A stretch of DNA of 64,000 bases, taken from NCBI RefSeq assembly GCF_029784135.1, contig NC_073746.1, positions 230,095,882-230,159,881 of the forward strand, written 5' to 3'. A program made the translations under genes and the position numbers. A model generated the notes under the pieces. The model made no database searches and was not told where the DNA came from. It worked only from the letters and a program-made list of their open reading frames with translations. The DNA is from Toxorhynchites rutilus septentrionalis. Taxonomy: Eukaryota > Arthropoda > Insecta > Diptera > Culicidae. Numbering within the stretch: position 1 is the stretch's first letter; the number at the start of each line of letters is the position of its first letter. Below, piece by piece: positions 1-11,599 of this stretch.

Positions 1-600
1 TTTAGAGTGAACTGCATGATTGTTTTCGATATTCTGTATCGCTTCTAGTATATGAAGAAGGCTTCATTGATGGCAGACAAGTTTCAATGATATACAAATG
101 AAATAATTCAAACATTTCTACTCGGGATATTTTTGTATTTCTTCAAACTTTTTTATAGGTGCATTATGCAATGTTTTAAGATATTATGTAGCTCATCACA
201 AACCCCTTGCTATTGTATTTAAAATCGGTTAAATGCAAACGAGCGGTTTTAACAGGAAATTCGGTATGAATTTACATTTCACATGCATATTAAAACTACG
301 CATACACAGAACCATTGCATCGGTGCTGGAAGGATTACTCTTGTAAAATGCAGATAATTCGTGAAATGCAATGTTCCAATGGTAACCACAGTAATTTGAT
401 AAATTTCTCAACGATTACAATACTATGAAGCCGACAAGCCGGAGAGAGCAAGAGACACAGATGTACATTAACCGGTTGCAATATTTTAGATCGAGAGTAG
501 GTGCAATTCTGGAATTTTATGAAATTTGATTTACGTGGAATTAATGTAACCAAATAATGCATGGGTGAGGTTCAATTTTCATGTGATTTTTCCGAACTTA
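1..600. other. no gene seen
   Basis: AT-rich sequence with stop codons in all frames and no recognisable protein, RNA or repeat structure. Probably intron or upstream DNA of the kinase gene that starts to show at 36342. Confidence 0.5.
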
Positions 601-610
601 TTAATTATAT

Positions 611-853
611 GTGAAGGACGGAAGGAGGATAACTCCCAAAGCGTACAGTCCAATTAGTTTAACATCTGTCATTTTGAAAATGATGAAAAAAATTATTGAT
701 CCTCATATGAAATTATCATATTTGAACAGGAGACCACTAAACAAATTACAATTTGCCTACCAAGCAGGTGAAACAACGGAAACAACACTTCACACGTGTT
801 TCAAAAATACACCCAAAATTAATTTTGAGCATATATTTTGGCATCTCGATTTA
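611..853 (+). pseudogene. non-LTR reverse transcriptase fragment
   Basis: An open stretch of about 80 codons resembles the beginning of the palm/fingers region of a non-LTR retrotransposon reverse transcriptase. Visible motifs are YSPISLTSV (usual form YRPISLTS), then a Leu/Lys-rich helix, and QFAYQAGETTETTLH (usual form QHAYQAGKSTETALH). The catalytic YADD block is absent and the frame ends at a TGA inside a short GAGCTT repeat. It is a dead 80-residue scrap of a roughly 1000-residue protein. The clade (Jockey, I or Loa) cannot be decided from this much. Confidence 0.75.
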
Positions 854-874
854 GCTTGAGCTTGAGCTTGAGCT
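853..874 (+). repeat. (TTGAGC)n short tandem repeat
   Basis: About 3.7 copies of the hexamer TTGAGC end the reverse-transcriptase fragment. The following 220 bp (to about 1095) is GC-richer than its surroundings and looks like a piece of another repeat, but I cannot name it. Confidence 0.7.
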
Positions 875-1547
875 GGGGTAGACTATACACTTCGTAATTG
901 CTCTCCGTGATTGACCTGAACCAGCGAAATTGCACAAAGAACACACCGAATGACGCTTGGGGCTAGCAAATCATTCTCATTGGGCAAATATCGGGGATTC
1001 GAGCATTTAATAGTCAATGATGACGCCGGCCACGTCCTTATAGTCACCAGGGGAAGGGAAAGAATGTTAGTATGATAACCGCCGCCCAAAGGCCATAAGG
1101 GTCGCCTCTATAGCGATTATCATGGAAGAGATAGTTGTTAGTGGGGAGAGGAATCAGGATTCACTGAGGTAAGTGATGTAATTGTGGAAACGCGAACTAT
1201 CGCCGAAAAGAAATTCCGAAAATCTTATGTTTCACACCATTCAACGGAAAATTATTTTTGGGACACCTGATAAGTTAACCGACAGAATTATTCTATAAAT
1301 AAATGAACCGGCGATATATTTCGTTATTTTATGTTTTGGCATTTCGATTTATTACATTAAATTATCCTAAAACTAATAGAAAAAGTATTACATCCAAATA
1401 CTTGTATAGCATTTGTATAATATATATGGTATGGCATTATAAGATAATATGAGCGAGCGAAACAAGATACACATTGCGAAAAAGCTCGCAATAAAACTAT
1501 TCGCGTACTTTGCCACATACACGGCCTAGACCGAGAAAGGTATATAA

Positions 1548-1657
1548 CCATCTTCATTTATAAACCTGGCCATTTGAACTTTATTGTTGTGTTCAGGCAC
1601 GAAATACTCAAAAAACTAAAATTCCAGTGTTTCATAACTATAGAACCAGATGAAAAA
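1548..1657 (+). repeat. dispersed repeat, left half (host of the insertion at 1658)
   Basis: This stretch closely matches 29126-29220. There the repeat runs on without interruption, while here it breaks at 1657 and resumes at 3044. The pair gives an internal empty-site comparison for the element at 1658-3043. Confidence 0.75.
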
Positions 1658-1780
1658 AGTCACATGAGGGTTGTGTCCGAGACACGACCGCATAATTGAC
1701 GTAGGATTTCGTTAGGTTATCTGTTGATTTTGGATATGTTTGAAGAATTACATCGTTAAGCTCTTTAAGAATGATTTGGT

Positions 1781-1796
1781 GGACCTGAAAAGGGCC
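1781..1796 (-). other. histone-type mRNA 3' stem-loop (relic)
   Basis: Read on the minus strand the sequence is GGCCCTTTTCAGGTCC flanked by AACAAAAC and ACCAAAT. Metazoan replication-dependent histone genes have a 6-bp stem with a 4-nt UUUC-type loop and flanking A/ACC context; this site matches with one stem mismatch. No histone open frame remains directly upstream of it. The related site in copy B (about 4660) has lost the stem-loop by a 13-nt deletion. Confidence 0.7.
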
Positions 1797-2297
1797 GTTT
1801 TGTTTGGTTGTTTGGTATTGTTTGTTCATTCCACCAGTGTTTAACGGGTGATGACAGAAGGATGATAAACAGTCGTTGGATGGTGCGTATCAGATAAAGG
1901 ATACCGAAGTGGAACGAGACATGATGAGAACCGCCCTCTGTGATCCTAGACGAGATGCCTTATGTGATATGTATGGATGAAATAAAGAAAAAAAAATTCA
2001 CCACTGTAATATAAGATAATTATTAATACCGAACACAATTATCAATTTTTCTCATCAGTAAAAACATGTTACTTTAATATAGGGAATATTTGAAATGGGA
2101 ATTGTTTATTCAACCCAATGCGAATTTTAATTGGACTAACAACACCTAATACTATATGTAAAGCATATGGGAAATCACTATTTCTTCTCTTTTCCAATTT
2201 TTCTCGCTGTCAAACTTTCCTTGGGTGAAAATGAACACAACATAACAGACAGCCTCAACCAAACGATAAATCGTTTCATATATCAAGTCATTTTTAA

Positions 2298-2416
2298 CCC
2301 CTTCACGTATTATTTAATACGTCACAAATCAATTGATTTCACTACTCTGCTCTGTTCTAGTGCCCTATGTTATGCAAGTACACCACGAGTGAGACTCGAT
2401 GGTGTGCGGGGAAGGG
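2298..2416. mobile_element. 119-bp MITE with TTAA-like target site
   Basis: Copy B of the surrounding element lacks this stretch at the matching place (about 5270). Its ends are CCCCTTCACG and GGGGAAGGGT, and it is flanked by TTAA on the left and TCAA on the right, the second explained by one change. TTAA duplication with CCC ends is typical of piggyBac-type elements. Confidence 0.55.
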
Positions 2417-2599
2417 TCAACACAACGGCTATCGTATACAATTTTACACTTACACTTGTGCTAAATTTTTCACAATGCACAATCGGACATTGATATGGAA
2501 TTTCACGAAGCAATCAACATTATAGTTCCAAATTTAATTTTTATTTGTTAGAATAAATCGTATCACTCTCCTTACTTGCAATATGAAGATGTCCCCGAC

Positions 2600-2760
2600 T
2601 TTCATGTATTTGAAATGTCGATTTCCATCAGGCAGTTTGATTTTGATGTCTCTGTTAGGGAACACATTTCGGTGGGAGCAAAAGCTCCCCCTACTTTCAT
2701 GTATTTGCAATGCTGATTTCCCCCAGGCAGTTTGGTTTTGATGTCTCTGTTAGGGAACCG
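2600..2760 (+). repeat. 95-bp tandem repeat, about 1.7 units
   Basis: Units begin TTTCATGTATTTG at 2600 and 2695. Each contains GATTTCC(C)CCAGGCAG, then TCTGTTAGGGAAC and GGTGGGAGCAAAAGCTCCCC. The same monomer recurs at 5454-5803 and 13415-14045. Confidence 0.85.
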
Positions 2761-3043
2761 TCGCATGTGTCGTCAATTTCGACCAATCAGAAGTGGGTAT
2801 TTCCGTTAGGATAGGGGTTGAGATTTTTCAATTGTTTGATAGTAAGTTTAATGATATATATTATTTTATTCAATACAAAAAATTGTTATGGAGTGCCGGA
2901 ATCGATTGACGCAAAAATTTCATCAATCCATCATGAATTGACTGAGCAATAAGCGTTTGAAATTGGACAATTTTCACGATGAGCTCGATTTTCGATTTTC
3001 AATTTGTACCCCAATATGTTCCCGAAAGACGTAATCCTACGTC

Positions 3044-3263
3044 AAAACTATCACTCCTATACAAAATTAACGTCAATTTCACATGAGTTACAATAAGTTT
3101 CAAATTCGTAGGTCATCTTTAGTTCTCAATCAGTTTAAATATCCCATTCGGGGTGGTTGTAGTGTGTATTTCGTTCTACGCAGAGGATACTGCTCGTTTA
3201 AGCTCTTCAAATCACTCATACAGCTGGTAAGCTGCAAAAACAGCACTAAATGATTTTGAAGTA
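3044..3263 (+). repeat. dispersed repeat, continuation
   Basis: Continuation of the repeat interrupted at 1657; it matches 29221-29400, and after the 932-bp insertion at 3264 it resumes at 4196 and matches about 29605 onward. Confidence 0.7.
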
Positions 3264-4195
3264 GGGTAAATGATCTTGGTTTGTCCGGTTTGGGCTGTTG
3301 TCGATTTTTCTCCATGAAAATCCCATATAATCGATACGAGTTTGGGTTTGTTGAAAAGCCCCAAGTCTCTAGTTGCTAATACTACCATGAGGCGTAGAAA
3401 TTATTCAAATTTTTATGTTTTTAACGATTTTCCTCAAAGAGGAATTATGATCATGGTTTGACCACCTCTGATCATGGTTTGCCCAAAAAATGAGCATGGT
3501 TTGTCCGGTTATAGAAATCACAATTTTTGAATGAAAACATTCGAATTCTCAAGTAGATGTTGCATTTATCATTGCTTGAGTTTACTGTTATCATATTGAT
3601 CCATTCATAATTTTTGCTTTCTTCAGAATATTGCATTTTCTTGGGCATTTCAAAAGTGTTCACCTTAACACACTCAACATAGAGAAGCTTTATTTCTGCT
3701 ATTCGCGAAGGACACCATAAACAAACTGCAGCGCGCCAAGCGGTTGCCATAGAAATCATGTGGACAAAACAACATTATTCAATTGAACAACTCATGATCA
3801 GAATTGAGTTCATCAAAATGCGTTAATTTAATGGTTTAGCTATTTAAATCTAATACAAATGGTGTGCAAGAATGACGTTTACAATATTTGTAAGTGTTAT
3901 AATCCAGAAAAGGTCTGAATACGTGCGAAATAATCATCTGGTGATCGAATAAAGCTTAGCTCGAATGAGGGGCGCATTGACACCAACAGATGATGTATTT
4001 TATAACGCTTTAAAACATGTGATTCCGTAAAAATATACTATAAAACTACTGTAAATCATGAAAAAGACTATTTCATTTGTATGTTTTGACACATTCGATT
4101 ACCTGATTTGACAAAGGTGTGCTGAATTAGAGTATTCAAAAAAGTGGACAAACCATGATCATATTTTCGACTGGACAAACCAAAATCATTTACCT
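3264..4195. mobile_element. 932-bp TA-target inverted-repeat element (pogo/Tc1-like)
   Basis: Both ends read GGTAAATGATYTTGGTTTGTCC inward in inverted orientation (about 22 bp, few mismatches), and further copies of the TGATCATGGTTTG motif lie just inside each end. TA flanks both sides (3262-3263 and 4196-4197), and the matching empty site near 29605 has a single TA. TA duplication points to the Tc1/mariner/pogo superfamily. A minus-strand frame of 95 codons (3472-3759) contains MPKKMQYSEES, faintly like a pogo transposase start, but there is no catalytic core, so this is a deletion derivative. Confidence 0.8.
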
Positions 4196-4536
4196 TACTT
4201 CGTTGCACTTCTGACTGTGCATTCGTGCTGACGAAAAGCTATCTGAACCAGGCCTTTTTGTAAATATTTCTCCCAAACCATCAAACTGTCGCCTGAAAAG
4301 TTACGAATTGAAAAATTACATGACACGTTCCGTAAGTCCTTCTAGTGTGAATAAATTCTATCCAAGGTAAGGTGAAGGTGGAAGCTAGCCATTGTAGTAG
4401 TATAGGTAAACCCACGTGTAAAAATGAGGCAATAGTGTTTGTGAGAGAAAAGCAAAGCACACGTAGATAGATTCATTCTCTTATCAGACTGTGTGGCGCT
4501 TCATTGACACGAGTCTTTGAATACATTTGAAAAAAA

Positions 4537-6087
4537 AGTCACAGGAGGGCTGTGTCCGAGACACGACCGCATAGTTGACGTAGGATTCCGTTAGGCTATC
4601 TGTTGATTTTGGATATGTTTGAAGAATAACATCATTAAATTCTTTGATAATGATTTGGTGACCGTTTTGTTTGGTTGTTGGGTATTGTTCATTCACTTCA
4701 CTAGTGTTTATTGAGTGATGATGACAACAATGATGACAGGAGGATGGTAAACAGTCATTGGATGGTGCATATCAGATAGAAGATGCCGAAGTGGAATGAG
4801 ATATGATGAAAACCACCATCTTTGATCCTAGACGGGAAGCCCCCTGTGTTATGTATGGATGAAATAGAGGAAAAAGAACTCACCGATGTAATATAAGTAA
4901 TATAATATGTAACAATTATCATTTTTTTTACATCAGTAAAAACATAATACTTTAATATAGAGAGAACATATTTGAAATGGAAAAAGTAGTTTTCATTTAT
5001 AATGTTTTGCTTTTTGAGTGTTTATTCAACCCAATGCGAATTTTAATTGTACTAACAACACCTAATACTATATGCAGAGCACATGGGAAATCACTTTTTC
5101 GAATATTTCTTCACTTTTCCAATTTTTCTCGCCGTATGAAATTTCTTTGGATGAAAATGAACACAACAAAACAGACAGCTAAAAACCGAACGACCCGTTC
5201 TCGAGCGGGAACAGACCTTGGTTTTTATTTATGAAAATTTAAATAAATCGTTTCATAAATCAATTTATTTTTTACACAACTGCTAACATATATAATTTTA
5301 CACTTACACTTGTGCTAAATTTTACACCATACACGATCGGTCATTTTTTATGAAATTTCATGAAGCAACCAACATTAAAGTTGCAAATTTAAATTTTATT
5401 TGCTAGAATTAATCGTATTACTCACCTTACTTGCAATATAAAAATACTCCCGAATTGCATATATTTGCAATGCCGATTTCCCTCGGGCAGCTTGATTTTG
5501 ATGCCTCTGTTAGGGAACACATTTCGGTGGGAGCTAAGGCTCCCCTTACTTTCATGTGATTGCAATGTCGATTTCCCCCAGGCAGCTTGGTTTTGATATC
5601 TCTGTTAGGGAACACATTCCGGTGGGAGCAAAAGCTCGCCCTACTTTAATGTAATTGCAATGTCGATTTCCCCCAGGCAGCTTAGTTTTGATGTCCCTGT
5701 TAAGGAACACATTTGGTGGAAGCAAAAGTTCCCACTACTTTCATGTATTTACAATGCCGGATCCCCCCAGGCAGCTTGGTTTTGATGTCTCTGTTAGGGA
5801 ACCGCCGCATGTGTCGTCAATTTCGACCAATCAGATGTGGGTATGTCCGTTAGTATAGGGGTTGAGAATTTTCAATTGTTCGATACTTAATTTCATGACA
5901 TGTATTATTTTATTCAATAGAAAAAATTGTTATGGAATGCCGAAATTGATTGACGAAAAAATTTCATCAATCCATCATGAAATGACTGAGCAATAAGCGT
6001 TTGAAATTGGACAATTTTCAAAATGTGCTCGATTTTCGATTTTCAATTTGTACCCCAATATGTTCCCGAAAGACGTAATGCTACGTC
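4537..6087. mobile_element. histone-derived repeat element, copy B (1.55 kb)
   Basis: Full-length relative of the element at 1658. It starts AGTCACAGGAGGG, has TTGACGTAGGATTCCGTTA near the left end and GACGTAATGCTACGTC at the right end, followed by AAAA. It carries four units of the 95-bp repeat (5454-5803) against two in copy A, lacks the 119-bp insertion, has lost the histone stem-loop, and keeps GACCAATCAG near 5830. Internal identity with copy A is high by eye over the AT-rich middle (for example TTTTAATTGTACTAACAACA at about 5040). Confidence 0.7.
5454..5803 (+). repeat. 95-bp tandem repeat, about 3.7 units
   Basis: Unit starts are near 5454, 5549, 5644 and 5739, an exact 95-bp spacing. 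Units differ from each other at scattered positions only. It lies just upstream of the CCAATCAG box, as in copy A. Confidence 0.9.
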
Positions 6088-6534
6088 AAAATAACGATTC
6101 AATAGTAAAGCAAAATGTATGAATGATATGTTCGGATGAACAATTGCAAATATAAATATAGATAAAAGCTGCATTTGCATATGAAGTATAATTCTGATTA
6201 TACGCGAGCGTAACATGAGCAAATTTATAACACATGCGAATTGGGGCTCTTTTGGTATTAACAAGTTCTTCCGCATAGTAACTCGATGTTGATAATTCCT
6301 TAATATTTTCCTTGTAGAGCCTTAACCATTCTCTTCGTTGGCCGAGGCATTTTGATTGAATGTAATACTTTTGCGTTTACTGTTTTTGAAAGCATAGACA
6401 GCCGTGGCAGTGTTCCGAGCTCCGTAATACAATTTTCTTACCCAATGTTAAAGTTGCTAAAACTTACATTATAGTCCCATTAAACTTACATTATAGTCCC
6501 ATACTATAACAAAAGATTATAGTATGACACACAT

Positions 6535-6703
6535 ATTTTTTTTTTTTTTTTTTTTTTATTTCTGTATTATAGTGACTTTCAACACATTTGGCTGGTTCGT
6601 CACTTTTACCTTCCATTTCGGAAGAATGTCGGGAGTGAGAATTGAACTCGTGACCCTTAGCGTGAGAGGTATGGATGTTACCGCTACGCCAGATCGCCTC
6701 CAC
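6535..6703 (-). mobile_element. tRNA-derived SINE with 11-bp target duplication
   Basis: Flanked by ATGACACACAT on both sides (6524-6534 and 6704-6714). Read on the minus strand it begins GTGGAGGCGATCTGGCGTAG, with an A-box-like TGGCGTAGCGG, a B-box-like GGTCACGAGTTCAATTC, and ends in a run of about 23 A. These are the marks of a pol III-transcribed, LINE-mobilised SINE. It is absent from the matching place in the right arm (about 10185). Family name not assigned. Confidence 0.88.
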
Positions 6704-7729
6704 ATGACACACATATCACCACCGAATTATGGTACATAGCATCGGTGTTGATCATATCTAAATCAATAACGTTGCAAATTGGACGCTTCGATTGGAAGAG
6801 ATATCCAGTGAGAGGACCAATAGAAACTATCTACACGGATACACGGCTCAAAGTTGGAAGCCACTTGAGCGCAAGTTTGAGTTTAAGTAGCATACCGATA
6901 CCTATATATAAAAAAGTTATGAAATAAAAATATGCAATACAGACTCACAAATTATTTTATCTGTTACGTAAATTTTCTATTTCACGGTTATTTTTTTGTT
7001 TATCGTGTTTAAAATAATATTTTAAAGCTATACATAGATTGATATCTAAAAAAAGAAGGTGCGCCACTGAAAATGGAAATGGCTCATAGTTTATGTGAGT
7101 TACTTCCAGAACACAGATTTCAATGAAGTTCAACTATACGAAAAAATGTGGATGTTCGACAGGGTAGTTAAAACCACCTCATAGATGAATACGTACTTAT
7201 GGTGGGCAGAAAATTTGAAGCGAAGCGTAGAAACAACAACTTATCCCTAGAAAAGTGAATAATGAGAATAGACAGAACATAACGATAAGCATGACTACCA
7301 ATCAAGTTCAACACCGACACCATCGTGGACAACAGAAAGTAATGAACATCACACTCTACCAATCAGTTCAATAGAATGAATTAGTCCGATGTAGAACTAA
7401 ACATCACACTCCAAAGTAGACTGCACTGCAACGCGGAAAATTAACTCAATATGCTGCGAAAGATATTGTTGTTCATATTGGTTTATTTCCATTTATATAA
7501 AAAAAAAAAAAAATATTAGATAAAACAATTATTCAAGATTGTCAATTTAGAAAGTTTTTTCTGTAGTCAGTCTACCTCATTTCTCTGTACAAATGTTCCT
7601 GCTTTAGAAAAAAAATCGTTCGCATGGAACATATTTGATACACAGTCTTTTTTTCATCAGTGCATATCAATAGAAGTAAATGCATCTCCAATCTCCCTAC
7701 CACACTAACGGACCCATGGTTCTAGCTAG

Positions 7730-8375
<646 letters not shown>

Positions 8376-8825
8376 ATATAGATTAGAAGAGAAGCGATCA
8401 GTGCTCAATTATTTTGTTTATTTAAATAATTTGCCATCTAACTATTCTATCGAATTTGGTTTTATGCCGCACAAATAATTCGCCACAAAGAGTAAAAAAA
8501 AGCATTTCAAGAATGTTCAAATTTTCTGCCCACCCTAAGTACGTATTCATCTATGAGGTGGTTTTAACTACCCTGTCGAACATCCACATTTTTTCATAAA
8601 GTTGAACTTCATTGAAATCTGTGTTCTGGAAGTAACTCACATAAACTATGAGCCATTTCCATTTTCAGTGGCGCACCTTCTTTTTTTAGATATCAATCTA
8701 TGTATAGCTTTAAAATATTTTTCACACAATAAACAAAAAATAGCCGTGAAATAGAAAATTTACGTAACAGATAAATGAATTTGTGAGTCTGTAATGCATA
8801 TTTTTATTTCTTAACTTTTTTAATA

Positions 8826-9984
8826 TTAGGCTGTCAAAAAAGTCCTGCGGTATTTCCGCGAGGTGTCATTGTAAGCGCGTAGTTCTAGTTGTACTCATTG
8901 TATCGAGTCATACTATAGCTTGTTGGAAAGGCGCTATAAGTATATAGTTCTTGACAGTGTTTTGTTTGGTTAAGTCGTTCGTGAGTTATAGTGTCGCAAA
9001 TATGGAGCAAAATAAAGAAAAAATCCGACATATTTTACAGTACTACTATGACAAAGGCAAAAATGCATCTCAAGCTGCCAATAAAATTTGTGCAGTTTAT
9101 GGACCCGATACAGTTTCCATTTCCACCGCACAACGATGGTTTCAACGTTTTCGTTCTGGTGTAGAGGTCGTCGAAGATGCGCCACGCTCCGGAAGGCCTG
9201 TCGTCGAAAATTGCGACAAAATCGCTGAATTAGCCGAGAAAGACCGGCATAGTAGCAGCCGTAGCATCGGCCAAGAGCTGGGGATAAGTCATCTAACCGT
9301 TATTAACCATTTGAAGAAGCTTGGATTCACAAAGAAGCTCGATGTATGGGTGCCACACACGTTGACGCAAAAAAACATCTTTGACCGTATCGACGCATGT
9401 GAATCGCAACAAAATCGACCCGTTTCTGAAGCGGATGGTGACTGGCGATGAAAAGTGGGTCACTTACGACAACGTGAGGCGCAAACGGTCGTGGTCGAAG
9501 CCCGCTGAAGCGGCTCACTGCCAGCTGTACTGCCAACAACTGGACCGCTTGAAGGTAGCACTCATGAAGAAGAGGCCATCTTTAATAAACAGAGGCCGCA
9601 TTGTCTTCCATCAGGACAACGCCAGGCCACACACTTCTTTGGTGACGCGCCAGAAGCTTCGGGAGCTCGGATGGGAGGTTCTTTTGCATCCGCCGTATAG
9701 TCCAGACCTTGCACCAAGTGACTACCACCTGTTTTTGTCCATGGCGAACGAGCTAGGTTGTCAGAAGTTAGCCACAAAAGAGGCCTGTGAAAATTGGCTA
9801 TTCGAGTTTTTTTCCCAATAAGGAAGCGAGCTTCCATAACAGGGGTATTATGAAGTTGGCATCTCGTTGGGAACAAGTCATCGAACAGAACGGCGCATAT
9901 TTGACTTAAAACAGATGATTGTAACTAATTTTATGAACAAATGAAAATTCAAAAAAATACCGCAGTACTTTTTTGACAGCCTAA
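8826..9984 (+). mobile_element. mariner transposon, internally deleted
   Basis: Inverted ends TTAGGCTGTCAAAAAAGT(C/A)CTGCGGTATTT lie at both sides, flanked by the TA duplication expected of mariners (8824-8825 and 9985-9986). The left arm of the surrounding inverted repeat gives the empty site. Length is 1159 bp against about 1.28 kb for an intact mariner. The difference matches the deletion in the transposase gene. Confidence 0.93.
9002..9909 (+). pseudogene. mariner transposase pseudogene
   Basis: The protein would cut and paste the element through a DD34D catalytic triad. It starts MEQNKEKIRHILQYYYDKGK, followed by the paired-type helix-turn-helix region (AQRWFQRFRSG, APRSGRP) and WVPHTL. 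The first Asp is in VTGDEKWVTYD, the second in VFHQDNARPHTS, the third in DLAPSDYHLF. It is dead. A frameshift near 9405 splits the reading frame just before the first Asp. About 40 residues, including the usual WWDWKG block, are missing after KRSWSKPAEAA. A further frameshift near 9815 precedes the C-terminus, which ends at the TAA at 9907. The mellifera or cecropia type of mariner fits best by eye; not certain. Confidence 0.9.
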
Positions 9985-10266
9985 TATAAGTATCGGTATG
10001 CTACTTAAACTCAATCTTGCGCTCAAGTGGCTTCCAACTTTGAGCCGTGTATCCGTGTAGATAGTTTCTATTGGTCCTCTCACTCGATATCTCTTCCAAT
10101 CGAAGCGTCCAATTTGCAACGTTATCGATTTAGACATGATCAACACCGATGCCATGTACCATAATTCGGTGGTGATATGTGTGTCATACTAAATATAATC
10201 TTTTGTTATAAACTCAAAATCCACAGTCTAAACACCCATATTAGTCGAGAACTAATCTATCTTCTA

Positions 10267-11348
10267 TCTATATATATATAAAAATGGATTTCTGTCTGTG
10301 TGTCTGTCTGATTCTTATGGACTCGGAAACTACTGAACCGATCAACATGAAAATTGGTATGTAGGGGTTTTTGGGGCCGGGGAAGGTTTTCGTCATAGTT
10401 TGAGACAACTCCCGGACACCGGAAATTAATCAAGCAAACTGAATCAAATTTGGCATGTGGAGGTTTTAGGGTGCAATAAATGATTCTATGGTGGTTAGGC
10501 TCTCCATCCCCCTCTCTTTGGGGGGAGGGGACTGACCATACAAATAAACACAAATTTCTGCATTACTCGAGAATTAATGAAGCAAACTGAACCAAATGGA
10601 TGTGGAGGTTTTAGTGGGCAAGAAACATTTCTAAAGTAGTTCAACACTCCTCCTACCATTCTGAGGGGGGGGGGATGTTTCTATGATGGTATGACACCCC
10701 TTCCTCCTCTGGAATGGAGTGGGGGTTCCATAAAAATATTATAAATATTTCAAACAAAAATATTCCAACCAAACATTACGATTGAATATTTTCGGAGAAC
10801 TCTGAAATAAAAAGGGAAATTCGGAAAATTAAATTCCCATATGTTCTACAATTACATAGTGACAAGTGCTGTTAGTCCATTTGATGTTTGCGCTAGCGAA
10901 ATTGATCGTTGTTCGAAACTGGAAATAGATTTTGATGTGATGAAACTCACTTTTATATCTTCTTCTATCTATACCAATAAAAAAGTATCGCCGAATGTGT
11001 TGATAAGAGCAGAACTCTAGGAAGGAATTGTCCGATTTAGGGCTGTCTTTATTCTATCATATTTTCTGTATAAAACATTTATTTCATGTAACGGAGAAAC
11101 ATGTTAAAAATCTTGAACGAGAATTGTGTCTGAAAATAATCTGATATTATAATGATGAGTTTTGTTAGAAATACTAGGAATTTAATAGTAAAAGGTAAAT
11201 TCAACGGGGTCGATTAGAAGATCAATCAATGACCAGTTCTGCGATTAGACTCATGAACTTGCTCATAGTAATAAAACGTGAATGTTTGAAGGTATTGATA
11301 ACAAAAAAAAACAATCTTGGGCGGGACGAAGTTTGCTGGGTCTGCTAG
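10267..11348 (+). mobile_element. non-autonomous Helitron, 1.08 kb
   Basis: It starts A|TCTATATATATATAAAA with TTTCTGTCTGTGTGTCTGTC just inside, and ends GGGTCTGCTAG|T, the CTRR-T terminus of Helitrons. A short GC-rich stem (GCGGGACGAAG) lies just inside the 3' end. Insertion between A and T fits rolling-circle transposons, which make no target duplication. It has no Rep/helicase frame. A diverged copy lies in opposite orientation at 44447-45361. Confidence 0.85.
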
Positions 11349-11599
11349 TAGTAAATGAAATGGTAAATAAAGTAAATAAAATGCCCTTGAAAAAAATTCT
11401 GTCGAATATTATCTGGATGATTAAACGATGTTTAATTGGTGATGAATTGCTTTCAAAGCCTTAGGAACGCTTCTGGTAGACCGTCGTTTCTCGGAGATTT
11501 TCTGAAGACGCTGGATATTTTTGACAAATAATTTGCCAAATAAAACAATTTTGAAGAAGTAGCATTTTAAGCTGAACTTTTTTTTTGCATGGTCGGATT

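Larger units (their letters stand above)
1658..3043. mobile_element. histone-derived repeat element, copy A (complete, 1.39 kb)
   Basis: The element starts AGTCACATGAGGG, has a palindrome TTGACGTAGGATTTCGTTA near its left end, and ends in GACGTAATCCTACGTC followed by AAAA. Inside are, in order, a histone-type 3' stem-loop on the minus strand (1781-1796), an AT-rich middle with a small TTAA-flanked insertion (2298-2416), two units of a 95-bp tandem repeat (2600-2760), and GACCAATCAG, a CCAAT box of the kind found in histone promoters, near 2783. The uninterrupted relative at 29215-29240 defines both ends; an A-run flanks each side, so any target duplication is short and A-rich. There is no coding capacity, so it must be non-autonomous if mobile. 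The class is unknown. Confidence 0.7.

Noticed and set aside
5454..5803. 95-bp repeats as a CRISPR array
   Set aside because: Units are tandem with no variable spacers, and the genome is eukaryotic.
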